Shown in pieces: positions 24,139 through 35,624 of a stretch of 64,000 nt of DNA (its first letter is position 1; each line of letters opens with the position of its first letter). The notes below the pieces were generated by a model. The model saw nothing but the letters and a program-made list of their open reading frames with translations. It was not told where the DNA came from and ran no database searches. Where the stretch lies: contig CP136065.1 of assembly GCA_032622095.1 (NCBI GenBank), forward strand, positions 214,312,151 to 214,376,150. The letters run 5' to 3'. The stretch is from Siphonodentalium dalli (Eukaryota > Mollusca > Scaphopoda > Gadilida > Siphonodentaliidae). A program made the translations under genes and the position numbers.

Positions 24139-25355
24139 ATTGGTCGATTTCTTATTTGCCATCCCCAGGATATCTGTAGGTGGTCAACCGAGGGTCAACT
24201 GGTCCGGGTTTTCGGTAAGGCGGGTAGGAATTGTGATTATGTGGGCATATAGTGACAGCTTGTGCCACTAAATGTTCAAACTATACGAAATTTCCTTCAA
24301 AATGGTCGATTTCTTATTTGCCGTCCCCCCAGGATATCTGTAGGTGGTCAACCGAGGGTCAACTGGTCCGAGTTTTCGGTAAGGCGGGTAGGAATGGTGA
24401 TTATGTGGGCATATAGCGACAGCTTGTGCCACTAAATGTTCAAACTATACGAAATTTCCTTCAAAATTGGTCGATTTCTTAATTGCCACCCCCAGGATAT
24501 CTGTAGGTGGTCAACCGAGGGTCAACTGGTCCGGGTTTTCGGTAAGGCGGGTAGGAATGGTGATTATGTGGGCATATAGCGAAAGCTTGTGCCACTAAAT
24601 GTTCAAACTATACGAAATTTCCTTCAAAATTGGTCGATTTCTTATTTGCCATCCCCCAGGGTATCTGTAGGTGGTCAACCGAGATTAAACTGGTCCGGGT
24701 TTTCGGTAAGACGGGTAGGAATGGTGATTACGTGGGCATATAGCTACAGCTTGTGCCACTAAATGTTCAAACTATGCGAAATTTCCTTCAAAATTGGTCG
24801 ATTTCTTATTTGCCATCCCCCAGGATAGTTGTAGGTGGTCAACCGAGGGTCAACTGGTCCGGGTTTTCGGTAAGGCGGGTAGGAATGGTGATTATGTGGG
24901 CATATAGCGACAGCTTGTGCAACTAAATGTTCAAACTATACGAAATTTCCTTCAAAATTTGGTCGATTTCTTATTTGCCATCCCCCCAGGATATATGTAG
25001 GTGGTCAACCGAGGGTCAACTGGTCCGGGTTTTCGGTAAGGCGGGTAGGAATGGTGATTATGTGGGCATATAGCGACAGCGTGTGCCACTAAATGTTCAA
25101 ACTATACGAAATTTCCTTCAAAATTTGTCGATTTCTTATTTGCCATCCCCCAAGGATATATGTAGGTGGCCAACCGAGGGTCAACTGGTCCGGGTTTTCG
25201 GTAAGGCGGGTAGGAATGGTGATTATGTTGGCATATAGCGACAGCTTGTGCCTCTAAATGTTCAAACTATACGAAATTTCCTTCAAAATTGGTCGATTTC
25301 TTATTTGCCACCCCCATGATATCTGTAGGTGGTCAACCTAGTGTCAACTGGGCCT
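24139..25355 (-). repeat. 164-bp satellite, right array (about 7 copies, inverted)
   Basis: The same monomer as 18424-20208 in reverse complement (CAAAATTGGTCGATTTCTTA, GTTTTCGGTAAGGCGGGTAG, CGACAGCTTGTGCCACTAAA). Copies are of similar age to those on the left. Confidence 0.95.
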
Positions 25356-25434
25356 AACTACCAGGAAGGAGGTATGAATCATCATTATAAGGGTGTATTG
25401 TGATTACATGATATGTTTTCTTTTTTTTTAAATA

Positions 25435-25488
25435 CCATCGGATGGCAAATAGCGCATATCGGTAGAATCGCTATTTGCCATCCGATGG
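25435..25488. repeat. Hairpin with perfect 20-bp stem, right copy
   Basis: CCATCGGATGGCAAATAGCG and its exact reverse complement are separated by about 14 nt. It lies just outside the right satellite array, mirroring 18290-18341. Confidence 0.9.
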
Positions 25489-25509
25489 CGAATAGACACT
25501 TCCCTATGG

Positions 25510-25720
25510 CCAGACTTGTATATTTTAGGTGTTGTGAGAGTAACCGATCATGAGTTGATAGATATGCAAATATTTCACTGATTGGCTTGATGCACTGATG
25601 AACAGTGTGATGACAGTTATATTCTAGCCATTGATAGTCACATTAATGTTTGAGACAGTTGCTGATTCTTTTTCCATGCACACAATGATCTAGGCTTTAG
25701 TTACATCAAGACAAGTTTAT
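25510..25720 (+). repeat. Flanking direct repeat, right copy
   Basis: Direct-orientation partner of 17905-18095, about 7.6 kb away. It has an extra GAACAGTGT-like insertion after the TTGATGCACTGAT landmark. Confidence 0.8.
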
Positions 25721-26474
25721 TTCAGTTTTACATTTCTCGAAGCTTCTTCCGAAGGGTATCGGGAAGGAAAGTTTTCACTCACCCGCCCCATATGCAACAT
25801 GCCATAGCTTAATGTCATCTCCACTAAGGCCCATATGAGGTCCCAGTATCATAAATATGGTGTTTATGCAGTTATAAATTCTTATAATATGTTTTAAACT
25901 GTTACAGATGTCAAATAAGGGCACAAAAGGTCTTTAGTAAAAAATTTGCATGAGGTTGTAAAAAACGCGTTTTTTGCCCCTTGGGCCACCCACCACACCG
26001 GCATACGTTCCTGCAATTTTTTTTACTACACCCCCCCCTGTCAAAACTATGATTATAATGCCTATCGGGAAATCATATTGTCACCACCGGAACTTGGCTA
26101 ACTCTATGGTAAATTAGCAAATTAAGAGCAAATAATTGGTGTTGACCTCTGTTGACCCGTAGAAAATACCATTGGTCTGACCGGTAGTTGTTACGGCCTT
26201 GATGTTAATCGATGGGTGTGGAACCTTAAAAAAAACACGGTCTGACAGTTACTTTAACTGTATTGTACCGTGGAATATGACACCACCTGACCGCATGTTT
26301 AACGGTCAAACGGCAGCGATGTTGCACGGTATGACACCATTAAACTTACGGGAATATTTCTGACAGTGGACCTTTGTGTAACTACCCAGTCTCCATTAGA
26401 TCAGAAGAGACTCGTGCAAGTTAACCCTTCATATACTAAAGCATCGTTGACGAGTAGTTATCACATAGGAAATA

Positions 26475-26532
26475 TTTAGATAATAAAGTTCAACAAGCGA
26501 CCATATGTCGTTTGTTGAACTTATTATCTAAA
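26475..26532. repeat. Intronic hairpin near a lectin exon donor
   Basis: The arms TTTAGATAATAAAGTTCAAC and GTTGAACTTATTATCTAAA extend to about 26 bp each with one bulge, around a loop centred on CATAT. It lies about 75 nt beyond the 5' splice site of the exon at 26608-26855 on the minus strand. Could be a tiny foldback element. Confidence 0.8.
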
Positions 26533-26607
26533 CATCTAGTGCCTATTCCACAAAATAGACCAAATCTGCCACAAGCAACCGAGTATACATTATATACATG
26601 TACTCAC

Positions 26608-26855
26608 CCGCTTCACATATGAAATCGTTTGATTGAACGCAATTGCTGTTCTGAAAGCGCCAGGATTTACTTTTACTGTACGCGAAGAGCACACAATTCT
26701 TGTAGCCATTCACTCCACCTGGGAAACCTGCGTCCCACATAGCTGGATCGATGTTGATTGTTGACCCTCTAGACGATACCAGGTCCAATGGATCGTCCCT
26801 TTTTATCCATATTCCGACCCAGGTTTCTATTCCTTTTCCTTTAAAAAGCGCATTT
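26608..26855 (-). CDS. C-type lectin gene, C-terminal half of the CTLD
   Basis: Minus-strand exon from the acceptor TATTGCAG|AAATGCG (26855) to the donor GCGG|GTGAGT (26608). It enters in phase 2, exactly completing the codon left open by the exon at 44808-44970, and leaves in phase 1. The product contains GIETWVGIWI (the WIGL-like core of C-type lectin-like domains), MWDAGFPGG, then three cysteines in YKNCVLF, NSNC and FICEA, which fit the conserved C2, C3 and C4 positions. The EPN/QPD motif is replaced by FPG and the WND position reads WRF, so the usual calcium-dependent sugar site is absent; the ligand could be protein or calcium-independent. The fold assignment is strong. Confidence 0.88.
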
Positions 26856-28970
26856 CTGCAATATCGAAGTAATTTCAGTTCATGTACAAGTTACATTGTC
26901 TATCTCCCAAATATTTTATTTGCAATAACTATCTTCTTTCATTTCCTGAATCTCGTTGCCCCAAAATAATAAATAAATAAATAAATACCCCAAAATAAGT
27001 ACCAACTCATCAACACATATTAATATTATCACACAACTAGTGCTGTGAATGCCAAACTGCTAAGTATTTTTTTTAGTTTTTGGCCTGTACGTCTGGAGGT
27101 ACTATCCAGTTCAAGAAACACAAAACCGTGGGTACATATAATAGAGTGTAACAGAATAAATATACATCTAACCATCAGGGCACACCATGTCATGGGGCCC
27201 GTTCCCTGACAGACATTACACTGTGTGTGTCAGTGTTGCAATATATTACGTTATATTTCCCTATATCCATCTTGTTATGATTGTCATTTTCATAACGTGT
27301 TAGTATCAGTATCCACCATATTGCAGCCGTTCGCTCCATTTATTCCCATTGGTACCAAACCACCAACGAGAACTAAATACTTGTTTTATTTCGACATGAC
27401 ATTCGTATTATCGGTTCCTATTTGTTTCATAGCTTTACGGTTAGACTAACATATAAATGAAAGGCATTATATTATAGACACGGTCAGGTTTTGTTTTGGG
27501 TGCGAAAGCTGAGTGGACTCCTGCACGGCACTGACTGCTACATCAAGGAAAATCTCCCCGATGTATATGACTACATGTAAGTATATAGGAAGAACGTTTT
27601 GACACCGATGGCAAAAGAAGCGCGAGATAAAAGACAATAAGCCAGAATTGTATCGGGGATATTTGCTGACAATAAATTTGTCCCCATACAGTCACATATA
27701 GTATAAATAACAATCAAGAGAAAGACAACGGGTGAGACAGCCGAACGTACAATGGGAATATACCACCGACATGCCGACTGGTAACATACCACCTTCCCCG
27801 CCGCCACCAAAACTGAATGTGTATACATGTACATTACATATATGACCAACCAGTAAGTGCCGCACCTAATTTACCAGCTACCCATTCTACCACCCACCCC
27901 TCATCGAATCTCACCCATCACAACACCTGACTATCCCACCACCCCAACCTCCCAGACTATGTAGCCGGAACATCAAGTCGTCGACAGCCCTCAGGAAAAT
28001 GACACAACAAAAAACGAAAGTAGGGATATCCCGCGGAAGCCTGACAGACATTATAGTCTGGTCGTTGAAGTCAAAATGCAAGGTAAACCTAGAGCAAATT
28101 GGTGACAATGCGATTTTGGTGTGAAAACATGCACATATATCCACTGAACATATCCAAAATCCGCAAAATATCCGCTTTGGGAGAACTTTGTTATCCAAGA
28201 TGGCGTCCAACATGGTTGTCTTTCTTACATCAGTTCTCAAAATAAGTCATTATTTCGGCCAATTTGGCCGGTTACTTCATGTGACTTTTTCATCTGACGT
28301 GTGTGTCGGATAATTGATCTGGAGGATTTATGTAAATGTTAGCCCAAACTACATTTCCAAGTAACGATGGTTTTGTTGTTTATTTTGAGGAATAATACCG
28401 CGTCAGATGAATTCAGCCCAAATATGTTAACAGTTGTCGTGTCAAACATTCGGCAGTAGGTTAGCGTTATTTAGTATTTGTGGATGTCCTTTAACATGGG
28501 GAAAATAGCCTACTGCGCTTGAACGAGCATGTGAATTTGTCGTTTTTAATGTACAGCAACTTGATAATCAATAACAGAGGCATTCTCTGTCAAATAAGGT
28601 CGCTCTATTTACGGTATTAATTGCAGAACTTTCTAAAGTAAACTACGCGTAAACGGATACATACGGTAAATTATAGAATGTGCCGGAATCGGCCTAATCG
28701 CCCCATGGCCAACTCGCCCAGTCGACGTGTGTCAATTCGGTACCTACTATAACATGTACCCGAGTCCGATTCGGAATAAAAGATGTATACGGGTGTTATA
28801 TAGCGTTTGGTCCGTTGTTTCTCAATGAATATTATTGAAATTTGGTGTATATGTCCGGGCTGGGACATGGAATACAACAACGTTTGAATTGTTTTTAAAT
28901 TTACAAATTTGTTGATTTTATTCAATTTTGTTTCGTTCTGAAAACACACTATAAAGTGTATATAATATAA
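26856..28970. other. Intron sequence, no gene recognised
   Basis: Start of the 18-kb lectin intron in minus-strand terms (its 3' end). It contains an (AAAT)n microsatellite near 26967-26990. ORFs at 27571-27849 and 27911-28240 on the minus strand show no family motif or splice logic. Confidence 0.5.
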
Positions 28971-28971
28971 T

Positions 28972-29275
28972 AACGAACACGAGACATACATAATTTATAA
29001 ACTGTTAACAAAAGATATCAAATTCAATACATGACAAAGATGACTCAGTGGAGTTTATAAAGTGAACATAAAAACAATGAGGTAAGAATCTTTTTAAGGA
29101 ATGCAACTTTATTTAATGATAATAAACACATAAATTAAAATAACAAACATGAGACATACATGATTTATAAACTGTTAACAAAAGATATCAAACTCAATAC
29201 ATGACAAAGATGACTCAGTGAAGTTTATAAAGTGAACATAAAAATATTAAGGTAAGAATCTTTTTAAGCATTACT
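28972..29275 (+). repeat. Tandem duplication of about 130 bp at a 170-bp offset
   Basis: AACTGTTAACAAAAGATATC, ACATGACAAAGATGACTCAG and GGTAAGAATCTTTTTAAG occur in order in both 28972-29103 and 29142-29275, with about 5-8% differences. Non-coding. Confidence 0.85.
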
Positions 29276-30711
29276 AAACCGTTTAGCACAGACCACAGTC
29301 CACTTCACTCATCCGATCATCACCAAACTTCATATTTATCTTGATATTGATCTATCAGATGAGAGCTATCAAATATTTTTTTAATTTCATAGGAAAAAAT
29401 GGTCGCCAGCGGCCATATTGCATTTACGTTATATTTTATCGCGTCATGTCGATATCTAGTATTACTTAGAAATTTCACCTTTCCAGATTCATAATTGCTC
29501 CATTGACTGTAACAGATGAAATTATTCCCCTCTTCGGATAGAGTGTCACTGAAACTTTATTTTGTCAGACTGTCTGTATAATCACTGATTATATATGGCA
29601 ATAATCTGTAATAAGATGTAGCACTATTTTATTTTATATTTACATGCAGTGCTGTTTTTATACATCAATTCTAATCCCCCTAGATCATCATGTGATCGAT
29701 CATACATCGCGCGAGGACCTGGTTGAATTAAGGGGGGTTTTATGGATCACTTCTGTCCTCAAGCTAGATTATACTTATGACATTTGATGGCATGTTTCTA
29801 ACGTGGAGGGTTAGATATGCTTGAGAAACCACCACTCTTTAATTCACACCAAGTTCTCAGCTGTCATGTTCGGATATTAGAACCCATAGCCATGATATAT
29901 GGTTTATTTTGTGTATACTAGTAATATAGTTATTTTCAGTACCTTTATATACCAGTACTGTGTATAACAATGCATATAAATTAATCCATGTATACATGTA
30001 TATTGATTCAACGGATTCAGTGGTTTTGTCCATCAGTCTATCAAATTTGCGGGGAAAACATGGCCACAAGCAGTACACCCTGCTAAATTTCGAATTTGAA
30101 TCAATTGGCGCACCCTGCAGCCAGCTTTTATTGGAGAACTTTTTCTTATGTGGATATTTTGGGTCACCGCTAGATGTGAGCCATATTTTGTTCTCAAACT
30201 GTCCTTGTGAAGACATCACTGCCAGCGGTGATCTTCAATTTTACTATTTTTATGGCTAAATAATTTGGTTGATCCTACAGACGACACCCTTGTCCGATCG
30301 TCATCAGATTCCACAATTATCTTCTGGATAACCAGGGTGAGAGTAATCTAATTTTCCCGAATTTCGTTAAAAAACATTACCACAGGCAGCAATTTGGTAT
30401 CTTACTCTTTGATCCTCTTTTGCATGACTCAATTGTTTAGCAACTGTACAGACATATCCCTCATCTGGTTTTTATATACATGTATATCTCTTCATGCGGA
30501 TAGCCAGTATTACGTAGGTACTTCAACTTTCTGCATTCCTGTCATCATTTGAAATATAAAAATTTACCTGATACATGCACCCTTCAAAATTTGTTTCGTC
30601 GTATCTATTTTAATGACCCGTATGGTAATATTGATACAGATATATTTGTCAAACATTTCTTTGTACAATATACAGGTATTTAGTTTGTAACTAAATCTAG
30701 AAATATATAAT
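29276..30711. other. Intron sequence, no gene recognised
   Basis: It holds opposed ORFs of 120 aa (minus, 29857-30219) and 99 aa (plus, 29960-30259) that overlap each other and match nothing I know. A CGCCAGCGG motif appears near 29403 and a CGCTAGATG/GCCAGCGG pair near 30170-30225, hinting at degenerate repeat. Confidence 0.4.
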
Positions 30712-31600
30712 AGTAGCTCGTGGACCCCACTTCGTCCGGGATGTTCCCCTCTGATTTTCGGAGAAATGCGCGATTTAACCTTGAATTGACTATTTTAAAG
30801 GTGAAGGTCATGTCGGGGTCACGATTAGACCCGTCCAAAACACTCCCCGGGCAAAATTCACGACAAAAGTACCCGTCGAAATCCGCCCGGCTTTATACCC
30901 GATTTGACCTTGAATTGACAATTTTGAATGTCAAGATCAGGTCAGGGTCATGATTTGACCCACCCGAAACACTCCTGGGACAAAAGTAACAGTAGGTATC
31001 AAATTTCGTTGAAATACTTCCGTTTTACCAGATTTGACCTTGAATTGATCTTTTTGAATGTCAAAGTCAGGTCGGGATCAAGATTTGACCCGTCCAAAAT
31101 ACTCCCTGGAAATAATTTCCCCTAGGTATCAAATTTCGTCAAATCTGTCCGGCAGTTTTCCCGGCCATAGCTAACAGACAAACAGACAGACAAATGTCCA
31201 AACTATATATTAAACTAGCTGATGTACTCGACTTCGTTCGGGCTAGTTAGGGATTTTTTTTGTGATCGCCTCCATCTGGACAGTACCCAGTATATACAGC
31301 GTCTGGCCAAACTATTGTTCAATTGGTCCAGAAACATGCCTATATCAGCACGTTCGAGAACATGGTCCCACGTGAAATTGGACCCGTCCATATTGCTCCC
31401 GGGATCGAAGTAGTCCTACACACAATTTTTTAGTCGGATCGGTCAAGGTCCAGAAACATGCCTATGAGCGAGGTCAAGTTGACACGTTAAATACCAAATT
31501 CGAGCAGTGTTAGAGTCTATAACACATACACACATGCATTCACGCATACATACACACATACATACATACATACAGACAGGTGTTTCAAAATGTATAATCG
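30712..31600 (-). mobile_element. Two adjacent Helitron-like (HINE-like) elements, second subfamily
   Basis: Read on the minus strand. The segment 30712-31212 has a CAGA/CAAA stretch (31171-31195), three tandem cores of about 130 bp (starting near 30771, 30900 and 31030, landmark TTTGACCTTGAATTGA) and an end at 30712-30750 with GGACGAAGTGGGG. The segment 31213-31600 begins at a second end (CTAGCTGATGTACTCGACTT near 31213), has two partial cores and a (CATA)n/(ACAG) stretch at 31529-31580. The end sequence TAGCTGATG..CTCGACTTCG is clearly related to TAGCCGATGAGCCCGACGTT in the array at 50731-64000, and the architecture (3' hairpin end, tandem core, tetranucleotide stretch) is the same. Confidence 0.6.
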
Positions 31601-33060
31601 ATAGCTACAACAATTCTATGGTAGATAGTTCACGGCCGACCTGATGCATGCATCTTAGTTTTCTTGTACCATATGTTGTGGCATAGGAATGATCCAGTTA
31701 TACCTTTTGTGTGAACTTAGAGCACGGGTGCGAATAGAGTGACACGGACAGAAAATAATACAATCGTGGACGCAACTTCAAGACATGCCACGACGAAATC
31801 AACATATCGGATAACCACCTGGGAGTAGAAATACGTATTGGTAATATAAAAGTAGGTTGTTAAGTATCTTTAAATATACCCAGATCATTAATAACAGATC
31901 CAGCTGAAGGAGTTATCGGTCACTGCAAAGCAGGTCAAACCCAATGATTACGTCTTTAAAGTTCTGGTTTTCTTCTTATCCAACATCCAACTGTCGGGCC
32001 AAAATAAAAAAACTTTTGGGCATGCAACACACGAAGTAATGTTTCGCAACATAGTGCTTGATAGCTTCATTCGGCATTGTGATTAATTATTGAATGTATT
32101 ACAGAAACTGAAGTGCATACCCTTAATTACATTTCCGGAATGTTGTCCCCTATACGTGATAATACACGAATCACATGTGTCCCAATACTTATTATACTGT
32201 AAAGAAACACTCATCTCTTCAATATATTAGTGCCATATCTTACCAGATCAAAGAGACGGTACATCGTACAATTTATCTTAGACTAATTTTCACGCTGCTA
32301 TCAAATCCGTTTACCAGTAGAAATGTAAGTCACCACATTACAACTGGAATATACTATCACGCAATGCACAGTTTAGTTTTCATTATCGTTATATTGATAT
32401 ATCTTACCAATATTATCACGTACTTCTACTAATTATTAGGTTATCAACATTTAGAGCTGTTATTTCAGCGTTGAACATTAACGAAATGTTGCTATTTACG
32501 GTTTGTGTGCAGCAACTATATGTAACATTGTACACGCTATGTTGCGGTTGCATAAATCGTAGTACTTTTTGCGTATATGGCTTTAGTGAATATAACCAAA
32601 TATAATTTCCAGCTATAAACACAGCCTTTGCCACAGAGTATGTAAACAATGTTCGTCAAGTCTTGAATTTATTGAAGATAGGCTATGGTACTCCTTTGCG
32701 TTTTGATAAATTGCATTCATAATATACCATCATGCCTCCTTGTGATACAAGCGAGATATTCATGTTTCACCACTTGCTCGGAGGCAACTACATATGACTA
32801 CTATTTTGAGACATGGACAATAGGATCTTCACATGTTAACCTGTAATATATTAATATCTCTCATAGTGTTCTATATCAGTAAATTTTTAAAGGATTTATG
32901 TTGTAGATTTCAAAATTAATGATCAATTTCAGCATTTTAACAGATAATGTCGATACATTCAGTGGTAAAAGTTACAATTAAAATATGAACCGTGTTACAT
33001 TTTTGGTAACACGTAGATCCCATAGTTTAGCACTGACACATTCGATGATATACAAGTGTC
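31601..33060. other. Intron sequence, no gene recognised
   Basis: Unique-looking AT-rich sequence within the 18-kb lectin intron. Only short ORFs are present, with no motif. Confidence 0.4.
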
Positions 33061-33183
33061 CATATTGGAGAAAATGACCATGTCTTCCTCTGTGGAGACT
33101 TCAACTCAAGGACAGGAACTCGTGGTGGTAGTGCCCACGTTGAGAAACTCATTAACCAATACTCTTTGAAATATATAACCAAA
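33061..33183 (+). pseudogene. LINE endonuclease-domain fragment
   Basis: Forty codons on the plus strand ending at TAA contain DHVFLCGDFNSRTGTRGG. The GDFN(S/A)RTG segment is the conserved catalytic motif of the apurinic-like endonuclease of LINE ORF2 proteins. Nothing else of the element is readable next to it, so it is a short relic, in the opposite orientation to most LINE tails in this window. Confidence 0.6.
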
Positions 33184-33463
33184 TAACGCGGTATATAAGT
33201 ATATAATGATGTCTTGTTCAGTCGTGACTATGTAAATACTGCTGCTCGCTCACTCACCATCTCTGGGATTGTCTCATCAGATTGGTTTGCTGATATAATT
33301 GTTGGGTCAAGATCGACACCTACATGTCTTAGCTGAAACCGTTTTTGTGTGAGAGATATACAGTTATAGTTGTGACGTTGTTGGGGAAGTAACATGTTAT
33401 TGCAATATACGATGTCTTCCCTTGTATGTTATTTTTTTTCAAAAATAGAAAGCGTTTACCTGT

Positions 33464-34027
33464 GTGGCACCCGGTCATACGGAAAAATACGAAATTAAAA
33501 ACGCTAATTCATTCAAGCAAATAAATTCGACTGTTAAAAAGCTATTCGATAATAGCAGAGACCTTCACATAATGTTTCCACAACCATGCAACCCACCGGC
33601 ACGGCAAAACCAACGCCTTATCAAGTACATGCATGTATATCATGCTATAAAATGCAATAACATGATATTCGTTCATCAGCTGATTAAAAATAATATAGTT
33701 CATCGAATGTGTCATGTCAGCGCGAGACAAGCCGGATTTGGAAATATCTCGTTCCGGAAATGCAATAGTCGCAAAGACATCGATTCGTACGCATACATAC
33801 GTGAGATACGTACTTTAGTTATACAACGACGGGATATCTGCAGCATAGATGGTTGGTTGTTGGGTGCAAAGACGCATGATCGTATATATTTCGATATGCC
33901 AAGTTCCAAAATCGACTCAATTGATGGAAATTGGCGAAAGAGTGAACGTTCATTTCTACGCAGTGTAGTTGCAGGTAGATTTGACCAGATAGGAGTCCGA
34001 CTTAAACGACAAGGAAATACTCACTAG
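33464..34027 (+). CDS. Unexplained open reading frame (151 aa from first ATG)
   Basis: The frame is open for 187 codons; the first ATG is at 33572, giving 151 residues. It is rich in Lys, Arg, Asn and Ile, with four cysteines and no transmembrane segment, signal peptide or motif I recognise. It starts about 0.3 kb after a LINE endonuclease relic, so it could be decayed element sequence. It lies antisense inside the lectin intron. Length alone makes it worth recording; chance is the main alternative. Confidence 0.2.
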   Translation: MAPGHTEKYEIKNANSFKQINSTVKKLFDNSRDLHIMFPQPCNPPARQNQRLIKYMHVYHAIKCNNMIFVHQLIKNNIVHRMCHVSARQAGFGNISFRKCNSRKDIDSYAYIREIRTLVIQRRDICSIDGWLLGAKTHDRIYFDMPSSKIDSIDGNWRKSERSFLRSVVAGRFDQIGVRLKRQGNTH

Positions 34028-34443
34028 TGTTGCTAAATTCAGATAAATTTGTGAAAAGATAGCACCTGGGCTGTTTCTACAGCCTATTTCTACTCCAATG
34101 CTTTAAAGAAACATACATAATGTATCATATTCAACCTGGCAAATGTCGAGATATTGAGCGAACATAACATTATGTCCAAATAAAATAAAATCTTCTGTTC
34201 TTTATTTCTTAGTAAATATTTCAATATAAAACTAGGAGATCCGGGGTTGTATCGTTGAAGAAGCACGGTTGGTATCATAGGTGCACGTTTTCGAATGGTC
34301 GGTGTGTTAATCCGCAGCACACACAAAACACTCCGCCTAGACAAGTGGCTAAGTTACAACGATGCTCTGGCAGGCGAGTGTGGGTACGAAACAATAGAAC
34401 ACGTTCAAATCAAGTCTGCGACTGACCACTAATATTTAATAAA

Positions 34444-34576
34444 TAGAGCATGGCTTGGAGTGAAATACGCCGATATAGTGCATTGTGAGGTTGTGTAGTT
34501 CACGACGCGAAGCGGAGTGAACTACACAACCGCACTATGCACTATATCGGCGTATTTCACGACAAGTCATGCTCTA
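34444..34576. mobile_element. Palindromic foldback MITE, 133 bp
   Basis: TAGAGCATG at 34444 and CATGCTCTA ending at 34576 are the ends of an almost complete hairpin. Arms of about 58 bp (including AAATACGCCGATATAGTGCA and GGTTGTGTAGTTCA) surround a loop around CGACGCGAAGCGGAG. Three or four mismatches sit in the stem. The flanks are TA-rich, compatible with a TA target, but a clean target duplication cannot be read. Confidence 0.85.
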
Positions 34577-35624
34577 ATTATTATATTGTATCGAACAAAT
34601 GCAGAAATTAAAGGCAAACCAGTGGGCAAATACCATTTATTTTTAAAGAAAAAAAACAAATATGTAAAAAAAAAAAAAAAAAAATTTAAATTCCTCTTTG
34701 TTCAGGTTTATTTGTTTGTTTGTTTTTAATTAATTCTTTGTAATTTTGATTTAGCAGTAGGAAACTACTATTTTCAACTTTTACTAAGTTCAGACAATTG
34801 ATGTTCGCCTTACTGAAGCTTTAATTTGGATCAGCGGCGAAATAACAAGTAGTTTCAGAACAAAGTTTGATGTAGTGTTACTATTTTTAGTAGTCAAAAC
34901 TACATATGCATAGTGCACGACGGGAGAGACTTGAAGGCGTAGTATACAACTACGACTAATAGAGTCGAGTAGCCAACCAATCGGAAAGCTTGATTTCAAT
35001 AACAAAGTCACGTGAGATACAATATTATGAGATAATCCCTTCGATGTTATGACCCAGACTCAAACGCGCAAAACAGAAAAGACGCAGTATCCAAAATCAT
35101 CAAACAATTGTTTCGGTAAACCACTAAAGTATACGCGCACCCAAAGATACGCACCACGGTGAACGCAACCCTACACCGAATTCAAATTAATTTCAAAATA
35201 ATTTCAAAGCGGATGTTCTCCGAAATTGCCCGGGATAATAATTCGCGATGCATATAATATACTCGGATGAACCAATAATATAGATGACAGCACAAATAGG
35301 TGCTTTATTCGGCAGGAAGTAGAAATATCAGTTAAAAATATCAAACTAGTAAAGCAGATCTGGATTTGACGAAATAACCAGTGAGATAAAAGATACATTT
35401 AACGAACACTAGCAGGGTTACCCGGCGATGCTCAAGTTAAACTGATGTGACACCCTCTGCTGTGCAGTGTGGAATGCATGTGGTGGGAATAGAGAATAGT
35501 CTTGATCAATATGTTTTAAAGAAATGCCCTGTTGCTCATCTGCCCATGATGTTGTAGTGGCCAATTATTATCAGTTTAAAATAAAAGTTGCTATATATAT
35601 CATCTACATGTAACCGACACAGTG
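34577..35624. other. Intron sequence, no gene recognised
   Basis: It includes a poly(A) tract near 34664-34684 and AT-rich sequence up to the LTR retrotransposon. No supported ORF. Confidence 0.45.

Larger units (their letters stand above)
17838..26052. mobile_element. 8.2-kb composite block with inverted satellite arms
   Basis: The outer ends match in inverted orientation: ATCAAAACC, a G-run, then TGTAGTAAAAAATTTGCAGG at 17838-17892, against its reverse complement at about 25985-26052. Inside are satellite arrays of opposite orientation (18424-20208 and 24139-25355), each bounded outside by a 20-bp-stem hairpin, while blocks at 17905-18095 and 25510-25720 are in direct orientation. The core (20209-24138) holds a recent duplication and a LINE relic. 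It resembles a large non-autonomous transposon with satellite-bearing subterminal regions, later rearranged. No transposase is seen. The whole block sits in the 9.5-kb lectin intron. Confidence 0.55.
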
